From NCBI GenBank assembly GCA_028280955.1, contig JANQKU010000084.1, positions 1 to 39,683 on the forward strand: a DNA stretch of 39,683 nt, read 5' to 3'. The notes under the pieces are model-generated. The model had not been told where the DNA came from and ran no database searches. It was given only the letters and a program-made list of their open reading frames with translations. Shown here piece by piece: positions 9,761 to 17,765 of the stretch (its first letter is position 1; each line of letters begins with the position of its first letter). The translations under genes and the position numbers were made by a program. The DNA comes from Opitutaceae bacterium. Lineage in GTDB: Bacteria > Verrucomicrobiota > Verrucomicrobiia > Opitutales > Opitutaceae.

Positions 9761-11173
9761 CTAAATAAATTTAAGCCGACAGAGGCCAAATACAATCATC
9801 TTAATCAACATCCATCCATGAGAAAACCGGGAAATATTCGTTTCTCCATAGGTACGATCTTTATAACGGACTGGTATATCTCTGATTTTCAGATCAAGAA
9901 GGGAAGCTCCAAAAAGGAGGTTATAATCTCCAAAAGGATCAAAATCCCCCCATACTTCTATCCGCTTGATCAAACGATTGTAGTCACTGCGAAGAATCAT
10001 CTTCGTTCCGCACAGGCTATCTTTCACCGGTTGGCCCAAGACAAAGCTCAAAGCGATGGCAAATGTCTTGTTTCCCATAAGGTTTAAAAACTTCATGGCT
10101 TCTGACTCCATTGGATAAACCAATCGACTACCATTGGCAAACTCCGCGGCTCCTGAGACAATCGCCTCGTAAAACTTTTCCAAATCCTCAGGAGGTGCCG
10201 TCAAATCTGCGTCTTGAATAACCAATACTTCCCCAGATGCATGCTCAAATCCAGTTCTCACAGCATCCCACTTCCCCTTCCCCGGTTGCTTGACAGCTTT
10301 CACCCTATGAGGGCCCTGATACTTTGAAAGCTCTCTTTGAATCGTTCCCCAGGTATCATCTTTACTGTTCCCTTCCACAAAGATAATTTCTGTTTGTAAT
10401 CCCAAATGTGGAATTCTCTCCAAAGCAGCTGAAATATTCCCAGCTTCATTGCGCGCCGGGACAACAACCGAACAACTGGGCGATTCTTTTAGAGCAAGAG
10501 ACATTTTTGGACGCGCAATCAAATGAAGCGAAATACCAAAGTGCCTAAAGAAGGGAAGTTTAACTAAAAAACGGTTAAAAAATGCAGAGATTACCGGAAT
10601 GTCCCACGGAATAAGTTGCTCAGTTTGCGACCTTAAAACTTCCCACCCGGATAGTTCCAATAAATTAATGAGATCTTGTGATGACAACCAATTACTGGGT
10701 GGTTGTTTGACCACAAATCCAAAACATTGAGCCCAACGCAAAGGCAACCGCCAAAGAGTATTCAAAGAAGTGATATGAAGTCGGGTTCGTGCATGAGCAG
10801 AAGAATTCCTCACCTTTTCCAAGGCAGTTTGAATATCCGGCAAATACCCCGTGAGGTAATCCATAATAATATGATCAAATGTTTCAGCAACACTTAAAGT
10901 GAGTACATTCCCCTCTCGATATTCACACATTGCGGTATCTTTTTCCGCCTGAGCTCGTGCGATCATAGCATCACTGATATCTATTCCAACCCCATGAGAT
11001 GGCCTTAGACTGCGAAGCAACTCCCCCGCACCACAACCCCATTCCAAAACCCGGCTTCCCTCTGCAATATGAAATCGATAGAGTTTGATTAATTGCCTGT
11101 GAAACCCCGCTTGAAATCGACGCGCTCTTTCATCTGTTTGGGCAACCCAGTTAAAATGTCTACGCAAATCCAT
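9761..11173 (-). CDS. Fusion of SAM-dependent methyltransferase and family 2 glycosyltransferase
   Basis: One 470-residue frame contains two enzymes. Residues about 1-225 are a class I SAM methyltransferase, with motif I VLEWGCGAGELL, the acidic GVGIDISDAMI and the later FDHIIMDYLTGYL. Residues about 230-470 are a GT2 domain of the dolichol-phosphate-mannose-synthase type: CSVVVPARNEAGNISAALER, IIFVEGNSKDDTW and QDADLTAPPEDL, ending in a hydrophobic segment. The C-terminal half likely makes a polyprenyl-phosphate sugar or adds a sugar to a lipid carrier; the N-terminal half may methylate the glycan or its carrier. The two halves are joined without a stop or frameshift that I can see. It sits in the minus-strand polysaccharide block, 64 bp from the preceding membrane protein gene. 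Substrates are unknown. Confidence 0.85.
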   Translation of the reverse strand: MDLRRHFNWVAQTDERARRFQAGFHRQLIKLYRFHIAEGSRVLEWGCGAGELLRSLRPSHGVGIDISDAMIARAQAEKDTAMCEYREGNVLTLSVAETFDHIIMDYLTGYLPDIQTALEKVRNSSAHARTRLHITSLNTLWRLPLRWAQCFGFVVKQPPSNWLSSQDLINLLELSGWEVLRSQTEQLIPWDIPVISAFFNRFLVKLPFFRHFGISLHLIARPKMSLALKESPSCSVVVPARNEAGNISAALERIPHLGLQTEIIFVEGNSKDDTWGTIQRELSKYQGPHRVKAVKQPGKGKWDAVRTGFEHASGEVLVIQDADLTAPPEDLEKFYEAIVSGAAEFANGSRLVYPMESEAMKFLNLMGNKTFAIALSFVLGQPVKDSLCGTKMILRSDYNRLIKRIEVWGDFDPFGDYNLLFGASLLDLKIRDIPVRYKDRTYGETNISRFSHGWMLIKMIVFGLCRLKFI

Positions 11174-11237
11174 TTGAATGACAATCTTCAGTCTGTCTTA
11201 AGAGGCCAGTTAATAAACATTCACTACTCAACTCATC

Positions 11238-13079
11238 TTAAGGTAACATTTCTATGTATCGCTTCATATAGTGCGCTTCAGCATCTTCATCCTTGATAGG
11301 CTCTTCATTTTTAGCAGTACTTCCCACTAATGACTGATCCTTTTCATCATTCTTGGGTTCCACACGTTCAAGCTTACTAATTTTCGAGTAATAAAGAGGT
11401 TTAAAGCTCCTTTCGGCAATCGGTTGAAGAACAAACCGCGAACTGACAATGCTATGCTTGTCATAAGGAACCTTTTCTTTGGTTTGTGGATTTTTAAGCA
11501 ATCGCTGAAAGACATATACATCATCATACGTTTTCTCACGCATATGAAATTCGATCGTTTCCTCTCTTCCCTTCAAAACAATATTAGTGATAGAAGGCTC
11601 CTTCATCGCAATTGCCGGTAAAGGAGATGGCATCATGTAGAAAGCATTTTCGTTTCGATGCTTTTTTATAAAATCCATGAACCATTTTGTCTCCTGATAG
11701 GCATAGTTTGTCTGAGTAGCAGCTCGCTTTGTCAAATTAGGGAGTGTAAAGGCAATCAAGGCAACAATAGGAAGAGCAAAGAGAAGACGTTTCCAAAAAA
11801 TTCGATTCCCCAATTCAGCATAGACGAAAGCAACAACAAGAATTGACAGCACCTGAAACGGCAACGACAGCCTGGCAGCCATATAATCATCCAATTGCCC
11901 CCAATGATAGGCCATTATAATAAAAAAGTTTATAATGACCACTACTCCAAAAGCAACCAACACCACAATCTCCGGACGCAAACGAAAAACAGAACGCCAT
12001 CGTTTCATCAGAAAAACCAAGAAAAAAACGAGCGACACACCTGCCACTAGCGAAAGCACAATGGAGTTCGTTTGATACCGACTAATACTGAAAAAGTAGA
12101 CAAGAGCAGAATCCAGATTTTCTTTCACAAAAGATAACGAAAAAGGGACTTCTCGATCTCTTAGAACCCACAAACCTTCACTGACTCCAAACGACTTGAG
12201 CTGAAGCAAACGTAAAACCAATAAAAGAGGAGCGAGCAAAAAACTCCAAGTCAATCGGACTCGCCCCTCATAACTCCACCCAATTAAGATAACTGCCCCC
12301 ACAGCAAAGACGTAGAGAGCAGATTCATATCTGGTATGCGCCAACAAAACACCAGCTAGAACAAGGGCATTCATAGTGCTGTCGTCCCTCTGCTGCAGAT
12401 ACTGGACGGCAAGCAGCATTACTAACAGAATCATAACAAGGTTCAACAATTCAAACCCTGCTCCCGTCGCATTGAGAGCAACCAACGGTAGGGAAACAAT
12501 CATGACAACAGCCATGACCCCCCCTTTCCGGCATTGAGAAATTTTCTGACCTAAAAGATACAATAATCCCACGAGACAAAAGCTCAACAAACCATTCAAA
12601 ACAAAAACATTGGAAGGTCGATAACCCGTCAGATCATGAAGAACCGAAAGCAAATAAGGAAAAAAAACAGGCCTCTTATCAACTAACTCGCTCCCGAAAA
12701 AAAGCTCTCCACCGACTCTCTGTAAAGCTAATGGTATGATCACCTCCCGATCAAGATGCATCGCCAGAGATGTGACGACGAGGTTCAATTCATCCATAAG
12801 AACCTTATATCCCCAAGGTTCATGGACAAAAAGCAACAACCCTAAAACAAAAATTACAGAAAAGAGACCCCAAGAAAAGAAACCTGAAGTTTCATGCCAA
12901 AATGATTTGATAACAGGAAACAGCGTAAAACAAAACAAAACAAACGATACAGTGATGATCCAATAACCCCCATAACGAACAACTTGCAGGCTCTGTTCCG
13001 TATCAAAAACCACAAAATTTAAAACAAAAGCGGCTATAACGGAAATTATAAAACCGAACCAAAGGTATCTTTGTTGCAT
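11238..13079 (-). CDS. Polytopic membrane protein, GT-C / PMT-like glycosyltransferase candidate
   Basis: The 613-residue protein has about 11-12 hydrophobic segments up to residue 440 and a soluble C-terminal domain of about 170 residues ending in a charged, Lys/Glu-rich tail. After the third membrane segment comes KVLMDELN (about 92-99), an acidic pair of the kind that binds metal or lipid-phosphate sugar in GT-C enzymes. It is followed by VDKRPVFFPYLLSVLHDLTG, which matches the RPPLYP-like second loop of ArnT/PMT_2 proteins. I infer that it transfers a sugar from a polyprenyl-phosphate donor in the periplasm. It neighbours the methyltransferase-DPM-like fusion, which could supply such a donor. 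The ATG at 13079 has no clear Shine-Dalgarno site. Confidence 0.72.
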   Translation of the reverse strand: MQQRYLWFGFIISVIAAFVLNFVVFDTEQSLQVVRYGGYWIITVSFVLFCFTLFPVIKSFWHETSGFFSWGLFSVIFVLGLLLFVHEPWGYKVLMDELNLVVTSLAMHLDREVIIPLALQRVGGELFFGSELVDKRPVFFPYLLSVLHDLTGYRPSNVFVLNGLLSFCLVGLLYLLGQKISQCRKGGVMAVVMIVSLPLVALNATGAGFELLNLVMILLVMLLAVQYLQQRDDSTMNALVLAGVLLAHTRYESALYVFAVGAVILIGWSYEGRVRLTWSFLLAPLLLVLRLLQLKSFGVSEGLWVLRDREVPFSLSFVKENLDSALVYFFSISRYQTNSIVLSLVAGVSLVFFLVFLMKRWRSVFRLRPEIVVLVAFGVVVIINFFIIMAYHWGQLDDYMAARLSLPFQVLSILVVAFVYAELGNRIFWKRLLFALPIVALIAFTLPNLTKRAATQTNYAYQETKWFMDFIKKHRNENAFYMMPSPLPAIAMKEPSITNIVLKGREETIEFHMREKTYDDVYVFQRLLKNPQTKEKVPYDKHSIVSSRFVLQPIAERSFKPLYYSKISKLERVEPKNDEKDQSLVGSTAKNEEPIKDEDAEAHYMKRYIEMLP

Positions 13080-13107
13080 GAGAAAATGTTGAATAGCTTA
13101 TTGGTTC

Positions 13108-13140
13108 AAAAAAAACCGCCCACAAAGTGTGGGCGATTTT
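13108..13140 (-). terminator. Rho-independent terminator of the downstream pilin gene
   Basis: A perfect 8-bp stem (CGCCCACA / TGTGGGCG, arms 13117-13124 and 13128-13135) with a 3-base loop is followed on the minus strand by a run of T. It lies 22 bp after the pilin stop at 13162 and before the 613-residue membrane protein gene. A diverged copy lies after the other pilin gene. Confidence 0.9.
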
Positions 13141-13161
13141 TGATAGAAAAGAAATCTAAAA

Positions 13162-13515
13162 TTAAGGATAATAGATTATAACCGGTGTTCCACTCGTCGT
13201 AATGCTGGAATCTGTAATAGCAAGACTAGCAGGGTACGTTTCATTCGCAACCTGCCTGATGTTCCTGATATAGTGAGTAGCAGTAGTTCCCACCAAGTCA
13301 TCCGAAGCAACCGTAGCCGAACCATCTTCGAGGAAATACTGCAAAGCAGCTCCATAAAGTTGGCGAAGATTGTTCCTGATAGCTTTTTCCCGAGAACTCT
13401 CACTCACCCTCTGGAAAGCCGGAATAGCTAACGCTGCCAAAATACCAACAATAACCACAACGATCATGATTTCAACGAGGGTAAAACCCTTTTTTGATTT
13501 ATGTTTATCATACAT
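13162..13515 (-). CDS. Type IV pilin (major-pilin-like), second of a tandem pair
   Basis: This 117-residue prepilin has a short basic leader and the class III cleavage motif KKG^FTLVEIMIVVVIVGILAA, with Glu at mature position 5 and a hydrophobic assembly helix. Prepilin peptidase would cut after Gly and methylate the Phe, after which the protein polymerises into a pilus or pseudopilus. The C-terminal part is short, without a Cys pair, and carries LYGAALQYFLEDG, a pattern I associate with Verrucomicrobia-type pilins. The nearest relative is the gene at 13590-13943. The two are nearly identical at the DNA level across the first third and diverge after it. The start ATG at 13515 is in the same context (GAATATC before ATG) as the paralogue. 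A terminator follows. The prepilin peptidase at 32153 is a likely processing enzyme. Confidence 0.92.
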   Translation of the reverse strand: MYDKHKSKKGFTLVEIMIVVVIVGILAALAIPAFQRVSESSREKAIRNNLRQLYGAALQYFLEDGSATVASDDLVGTTATHYIRNIRQVANETYPASLAITDSSITTSGTPVIIYYP

Positions 13516-13536
13516 GATATTCCATTTTTGTGATTC

Positions 13537-13568
13537 AAAAAAAAACCGCCCACAAAGCGTGAACGGTT
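13537..13568 (-). terminator. Diverged copy of the pilin terminator
   Basis: On the minus strand, CCGTTCAC pairs with GTGGGCGG (8 bp with two G-T pairs) around a 4-base loop and is followed by about ten T. It lies downstream of the pilin gene ending at 13590. One arm is identical to the terminator at 13108-13140 and the other has drifted, consistent with duplication of gene plus terminator. It would reduce, and perhaps not abolish, readthrough into the second pilin gene. Confidence 0.82.
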
Positions 13569-13589
13569 CTCGCCAAAAAGTACCCGAAA

Positions 13590-13943
13590 TTAAGGGGTAT
13601 AGTTTATAGCTGGAGTCCCTGTCGTAGCTAGCTGAGTAGCTGTAGCAGAGATCGAAGTAGGATAAATTTCGCTAGCAACCGTATTGATACTCTTTATGTA
13701 TTTAGTATCCTCGGTGCCAACCAAATTAGCATAAGTAACTGTGGTCGCCCCTTGCTCGAGGAAATACTGCTGAGCAGCTCCATAAAGCTGACGAAGGTTA
13801 TTCTTGATAGCTTTTTCCTGAGAGGTAGTACGAACCTTCTGGAAAGCTGGAATAGCTAACGCTGCCAAAATACCGATAATGACCACAACGATCATGATTT
13901 CAACGAGGGTAAAACCCTTTTTTGATTTATGTTTATTATACAT
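13590..13943 (-). CDS. Type IV pilin (major-pilin-like), first of a tandem pair
   Basis: This protein has the same prepilin layout as its downstream paralogue: basic leader, KKG^FTLVEIMIVVVIIGILAA, then LYGAAQQYFLEQGATTVTY and a short Thr/Ala-rich C-terminus. I place the start at the ATG at 13943, giving 117 residues, the same length and leader as the paralogue. An in-frame TTG nine bases upstream (13952) is possible but not needed. It is the first gene of the pair in the direction of transcription and probably has its own promoter in the 231-bp divergent gap shared with the DUF481 gene. I could not identify that promoter, and no sigma-54 type element was found there. Confidence 0.92.
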   Translation of the reverse strand: MYNKHKSKKGFTLVEIMIVVVIIGILAALAIPAFQKVRTTSQEKAIKNNLRQLYGAAQQYFLEQGATTVTYANLVGTEDTKYIKSINTVASEIYPTSISATATQLATTGTPAINYTP

Positions 13944-14174
13944 GATATTCAACTTTGAATGTTAGGAGAATTTACTATTTACGAACTCTATGATCGACCA
14001 AGTAAAGCCACTCTCAAGGCGGAACATGGTTAAAGAAATGTAAAACGTTTCACAGAAACAGAGGAAATCCTCTAAATACTGATTTTTTAGGGTCGATTCT
14101 CTCTAGTAAATTAGCCTCAATAAGGTCGCTATTCGAATCAATTCAATTATCTTTCGTCCTTCCCTTTTGACCCA

Positions 14175-15110
14175 ATGAAACGACGTTTCTTTCTTTTTCT
14201 TTTTTTCACAAGTGCCCATCTCCTAGGCCATGCAACCGAACAAGTTCTCTTTGAAAACGGTGATGTGCTTCGAGGAAAAACTGTTAAAATAGAGGATGGG
14301 ATACTTTATTTCAAATCTGAAACATTGGGATTATTGGAACTTGAAGCAGGAAGCGTTGTCGTCCAAACAACAGGCTCTTCTGCAGCCTCCTCATCAATTC
14401 AAAAGCAAGATTCTGCAGATAGCTCTTTAAAGCGCTTTTCCGGCAATGTAAAAAAAAGGAAACCGCACGATTGGAACCGAGAAGTTGAATTCGGTTTCAA
14501 CACACAATCCGGAAGAACCGAAAAAACCAATATATTGGCGCGATTCCAAATGGACAAACAAACCAAGGCAGATAACTACCGTGTTCAATCCCGCTACCTC
14601 TATGGTGAAAGTAATAATGAAGAATCGACTAATACCATCACTTCAAATTTCCGCTGGCGTCGTGATATCTCACCAACTCTCTTTGGACAGTCACTCACCT
14701 CTTACAGCAATGATCAGATTAAAAGAGTCGATCATGATATCTCTCAAGGATTTGGCATTGGTCGGAAATTTGTTCCAAATGATAAAATTGAGTTCTCTCT
14801 CGGTTCTGGTGCGACTGCTCGCTACCGCGATGAAGAAGAGATGAAACCAGAGTGGGAATATCTCATTGATGCCTTTCAGGAGTTGAGCATTAAGATTTCA
14901 TCCAGGTTACAAATAACCCAAGATATGCTCTTATTTGTCTCTCCAGAAGACTCTAATAGCTATACCTTACTACTTAACGCAGCTCTTGTAGGGAAAGTAA
15001 CGGAAAAGATCAAGATGACCATGCGCTATGAATATGAATACGACGGTTCTCTTCTACCCGAAAACAGAAAAAATCAAAGAGTCCTAACCTCTCTTGGTTA
15101 CATCTTCTAA
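14175..15110 (+). CDS. DUF481 family outer membrane beta-barrel protein
   Basis: The 311-residue protein opens with a Sec signal peptide (MKRRFFLFLFFTSAHLLGHA, cleavage likely after the second Ala-containing site near residue 21). A short beta-rich segment follows (VLFENGDVLRGKTVKIEDG), then a low-complexity Ser-rich linker (about 68-90). From about residue 105 come alternating amphipathic strands, ending with a terminal Phe (SLGYIF), the outer membrane insertion signal. The barrel part matches the DUF481 / YdiY 'salt-induced outer membrane protein' type. No transport substrate is known for the family. It is divergent from the pilins and convergent with rsfS (55 bp gap). Confidence 0.8.
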   Translation: MKRRFFLFLFFTSAHLLGHATEQVLFENGDVLRGKTVKIEDGILYFKSETLGLLELEAGSVVVQTTGSSAASSSIQKQDSADSSLKRFSGNVKKRKPHDWNREVEFGFNTQSGRTEKTNILARFQMDKQTKADNYRVQSRYLYGESNNEESTNTITSNFRWRRDISPTLFGQSLTSYSNDQIKRVDHDISQGFGIGRKFVPNDKIEFSLGSGATARYRDEEEMKPEWEYLIDAFQELSIKISSRLQITQDMLLFVSPEDSNSYTLLLNAALVGKVTEKIKMTMRYEYEYDGSLLPENRKNQRVLTSLGYIF

Positions 15111-15165
15111 AACTCTCTTAGAAGCTGTCTAGTACCATCATCTATACTTTTTAGGCATCCTTTTA

Positions 15166-15567
15166 TTATCCTAGAGATAGCTCTTCTTCACTCAGGAGTA
15201 AATTTAAGTCGATGATTTTCGCATCTTTCCATAGAGATTCCAATCTATAGTGGTTACGTGTTTCCGAAAGGAACAAATGTAACATCACATCAAAGATATC
15301 GATAACTGCCCATCCACTCCCTGGTTCAGAATCGGTTCCTAAAAGCAAAACTTCATTTTCTTTCAGGGCTTTATCAAGTTCCCCACGCAATGCTTTCAGA
15401 TGTGTTTCCGAGTTGCCTGTGGCAATGATCAGGAAATTGGTAATCGATGACACTTCTTGCACATCAAGAACCAAAAGTTCTTCTGCTTTTTTTTCATTTA
15501 ATGCGTCACAGCATATCCTAAGTAATTTCTTGACCTGAGTGTCTAATTTAAAATCTGACGATGGCAT
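15166..15567 (-). CDS. rsfS: Ribosomal silencing factor RsfS
   Basis: The 133-residue protein matches the RsfS/YbeB/Iojap family: a core with LLVLDVQEVSSITNFLIIATG, a middle SETHLKALRGELDKAL and the hallmark GSGWAVIDIFDVMLHLFLSE. The family binds ribosomal protein uL14 on the 50S subunit and blocks joining with 30S when nutrients are scarce. It is directly downstream of nadD (9 bp gap) on the same strand, the usual bacterial arrangement. The C-terminus is Leu/Glu-rich and slightly extended (NLLLSEEELSLG). Confidence 0.93.
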   Translation of the reverse strand: MPSSDFKLDTQVKKLLRICCDALNEKKAEELLVLDVQEVSSITNFLIIATGNSETHLKALRGELDKALKENEVLLLGTDSEPGSGWAVIDIFDVMLHLFLSETRNHYRLESLWKDAKIIDLNLLLSEEELSLG

Positions 15568-15576
15568 AATATATTT

Positions 15577-16215
15577 TTACTGATATAATTTTTTCTCTTT
15601 TATGGCTTCTAGCACAACATCCGGAACTAGATAACGTAACGACCGACCTGCACGGATCCTCTTTCGAATTTCACTCGAGCTGATATCAAAAGCATGTGAT
15701 TCAATTTTGTGCATTCTGCCTCTAGCCCATGGTTCGTCCAGTTCCCACACGACACTTGGCCTGGTGTGCACAATGAACTCAACTTCTTGAATAAGATCTT
15801 GAATTCGTTCCCATTCTCCGAGTTTAACCGCTTGGTCCGCACCGATGATCCAAAACAAATGGGATTGAGGATATTTCGGCTTAAATTGAGAAATAGTGTC
15901 AATGGTATAGCTCATTCCCCCACGAGTTATCTCCACATCAGACACTTCAAACCTATCGTTTTCATCCAGAGCCAAATGCAACAACGAAAGCCTCTTTTCT
16001 GCTTCTACTTCCGCCTCCCGACCTTTTAGCGGAGAGGTGGCAGTCGGAACAAAGATAATACGATCCAATTCCATCTGTTCCAACGCATCTTGCGCTACAA
16101 TCAGATGGCCTAAATGCACTGGATCGAAACTCCCTCCGAAAAATCCTATGCGTGCAGGTCTATTCTCTCCAATGGTCATCCAAAAATCAGACCTATCACC
16201 TTCAGCGAACGGCAT
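15577..16215 (-). CDS. nadD: Nicotinate-nucleotide adenylyltransferase
   Basis: This enzyme of NAD biosynthesis joins nicotinate mononucleotide and ATP to give deamido-NAD. The nucleotidyltransferase signature RIGFFGGSFDPVHLGHL holds the HxGH motif, and the C-terminal ISSSEIRKRIRAGRSLRYLV contains the SxxxIR motif. Length (212) fits the family, with about 20 extra residues before the first beta strand. The ATG at 16215 is preceded by AGAAGGA at a 10-base spacing, which supports the longer start; an internal ATG at 16179 would trim 12 residues. It forms an operon with rsfS and follows the sigma factor gene by 87 bp. Confidence 0.95.
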   Translation of the reverse strand: MPFAEGDRSDFWMTIGENRPARIGFFGGSFDPVHLGHLIVAQDALEQMELDRIIFVPTATSPLKGREAEVEAEKRLSLLHLALDENDRFEVSDVEITRGGMSYTIDTISQFKPKYPQSHLFWIIGADQAVKLGEWERIQDLIQEVEFIVHTRPSVVWELDEPWARGRMHKIESHAFDISSSEIRKRIRAGRSLRYLVPDVVLEAIKEKKLYQ

Positions 16216-16302
16216 CGCTTTGCGTTCCTTCTAACACACACAGCCCTTAAAAAAATGTAACCCTCGCTGGTTGGCAACATCCAAGTAAACTCTAAACCCT
16301 TA

Positions 16303-17433
16303 TCACCCATCTAATTCTAATAGCATTGGACTTAGAATCCCCCCCAGCTTTTGCAAGGCCCTTTTTTCCCTCATACTAACCTGCTGATGGGAAATCCCTA
16401 CAACTTCAGCAATATCAGTTAAAGATCGAACAACACCCTGTTCATCAAACCCGAAACGCATACGCAATACCTCCTGTTGTTTTTCAGTCAAAGATTCCAT
16501 CAACCGTCCAATCATTGCACAAATATCTGCCCTGGAAACTCGATCAATCGGAGCCTCCACATCATCGTCACAGATCGTTTCCGCTACCAATAAACCCTCT
16601 CCAGCGCCAGAAGCTTCATCAAAAGAAACATTTGGTCCTCTCAAATAATCCAATAAGAGAGCCTTACGCTTATTCACGCCTATTCCTTCGCACTCTGTTG
16701 ATTCTCCCTCATCTTGCACCAGTTGAACATAACTGATAAGCGCATCGGAAAGAGCATTTATAGGCGCATAAACCGGAAGTTTTTGAGCCAACAAATAGTT
16801 GCGGACATATCTTTTGATCCAAGCAATCGCATAGGCCAAAAACCTTCCTTCATCACCAATCTTGTCAATTGCACGTATCAGCGCGATAGACCCCTCCTGA
16901 ATCGCATCCGCACTGTTATTGACATCAAAACAAAATTGGCCGACTACCTTCTCCACTAAATACCGGTAACTGTAATAAAGAACATTTTGAGCATGCTTGT
17001 ACCGTTTGTGTTCCTTCCTCAAACGAGAGAGCAAACCCTCCTTCAATTCAGCCCATTCTCTCATCGTAAGGACAACATCCAACCTGAGACAATTGAGCCG
17101 ATCGACTCCAAACATTCGATCAAGCCGTTCCCCCGTGCGACTGGAAAGGCGACAATTTGCATGCTGTAACACCCAGAGCAACAAATCAAATTTCTGTTCA
17201 ATCAATAAAGAATCTAGGGCCGCTGCCGCGCTTATCCCTCTGCGGGCACAGGGCAAATTGAGCACACTGACCCCTTCTTCAAAAAGATGACTCCATTCCG
17301 GAATTTTCAACATCCAGACCAACTTTGCCCGATAAGCTATAATGACCTGCCGAATGACCTCTTCATCACCTTCGGAAAGGCTTGCGCCTTTTTCTGAGGG
17401 CCTGTTGATGAGTGGTTTTGAAAATTCGAGCAT
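16303..17433 (-). CDS. Divergent sigma-70 family RNA polymerase sigma factor
   Basis: This 376-residue protein has region 2 at about 150-220: DAIQEGSIALIRAIDKI for region 2.2 and RFLAYAIAWIKRYVRNYLL for 2.3-2.4. A region-3-like stretch follows (KLPVYAPINALSDAL), and region 4 lies at about 315-368 (LTEKQQEVLRMRFGFDEQ, then EVVGISHQQVSMREKRALQKL). The helix-turn-helix reads HQQVSMRE where RpoD usually has RERIRQIE, so promoter -35 recognition may differ. The first 140 residues are not a standard region 1.1 and match no domain I know. I take it as an alternative (group 2-3 like) sigma factor rather than the primary RpoD, which should lie elsewhere. It is transcribed toward nadD and is divergent from the tRNA gene. 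Confidence 0.82.
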   Translation of the reverse strand: MLEFSKPLINRPSEKGASLSEGDEEVIRQVIIAYRAKLVWMLKIPEWSHLFEEGVSVLNLPCARRGISAAAALDSLLIEQKFDLLLWVLQHANCRLSSRTGERLDRMFGVDRLNCLRLDVVLTMREWAELKEGLLSRLRKEHKRYKHAQNVLYYSYRYLVEKVVGQFCFDVNNSADAIQEGSIALIRAIDKIGDEGRFLAYAIAWIKRYVRNYLLAQKLPVYAPINALSDALISYVQLVQDEGESTECEGIGVNKRKALLLDYLRGPNVSFDEASGAGEGLLVAETICDDDVEAPIDRVSRADICAMIGRLMESLTEKQQEVLRMRFGFDEQGVVRSLTDIAEVVGISHQQVSMREKRALQKLGGILSPMLLELDG

Positions 17434-17580
17434 GAGATTCAGCTAACCAATGAGAACACAGACTAAACGGCTATCACTATAAATCAAGTTAGAGGTTATT
17501 CAGAAACTATTAGAAAACATTCACAGTTGCAGACTTGTCGGACACTCTATTTTCTGCATTCTCCAATTTTCATTATTTCA

Positions 17581-17666
17581 GCCCGGGTGGCGGAATGGTA
17601 GACGCAGCGGACTTAAAATCCGCTGGCCGCAAGGCCGTGAGGGTTCGAGTCCCTCCTCGGGCACCA
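17581..17666 (+). tRNA. tRNA-Leu (UAA anticodon)
   Basis: An 86-base class II tRNA with encoded CCA. The acceptor arms GCCCGGG and CTCGGGC pair with one G-U. The anticodon loop CTTAAAA sits between GCGGA and TCCGC and gives anticodon UAA. A long variable arm (GGCC GCAA GGCC) identifies it as Leu, and the T arm is GAGGG TTCGAGT CCCTC. It lies alone on the plus strand. A TTGCAG / TATTTT pair at 17527-17553 with a short 15-bp spacer is a weak promoter candidate. Confidence 0.97.
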
Positions 17667-17765
17667 TGCCAGGTCCAAGAGAAAAAATCGAAGTCTCTTG
17701 CTCTCCTCAACCACAAATTATCGCCTCTACTTTCCTCCGAAATTGAAAAGGATCACTTCGCTACC

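Noticed and set aside
9632-10087. Plus-strand frame opposite the methyltransferase-glycosyltransferase fusion
   Set aside because: No domain is visible and it mirrors a strongly supported minus-strand gene.
13953-14174. Sigma-54 promoter for the pilins
   Set aside because: TGGC occurs, but without a GC at the required distance.
17535-17765. Open frame upstream of the MlrC-like gene
   Set aside because: It runs through tRNA-Leu, so the extra 77 codons are not coding; homology starts at 17766.
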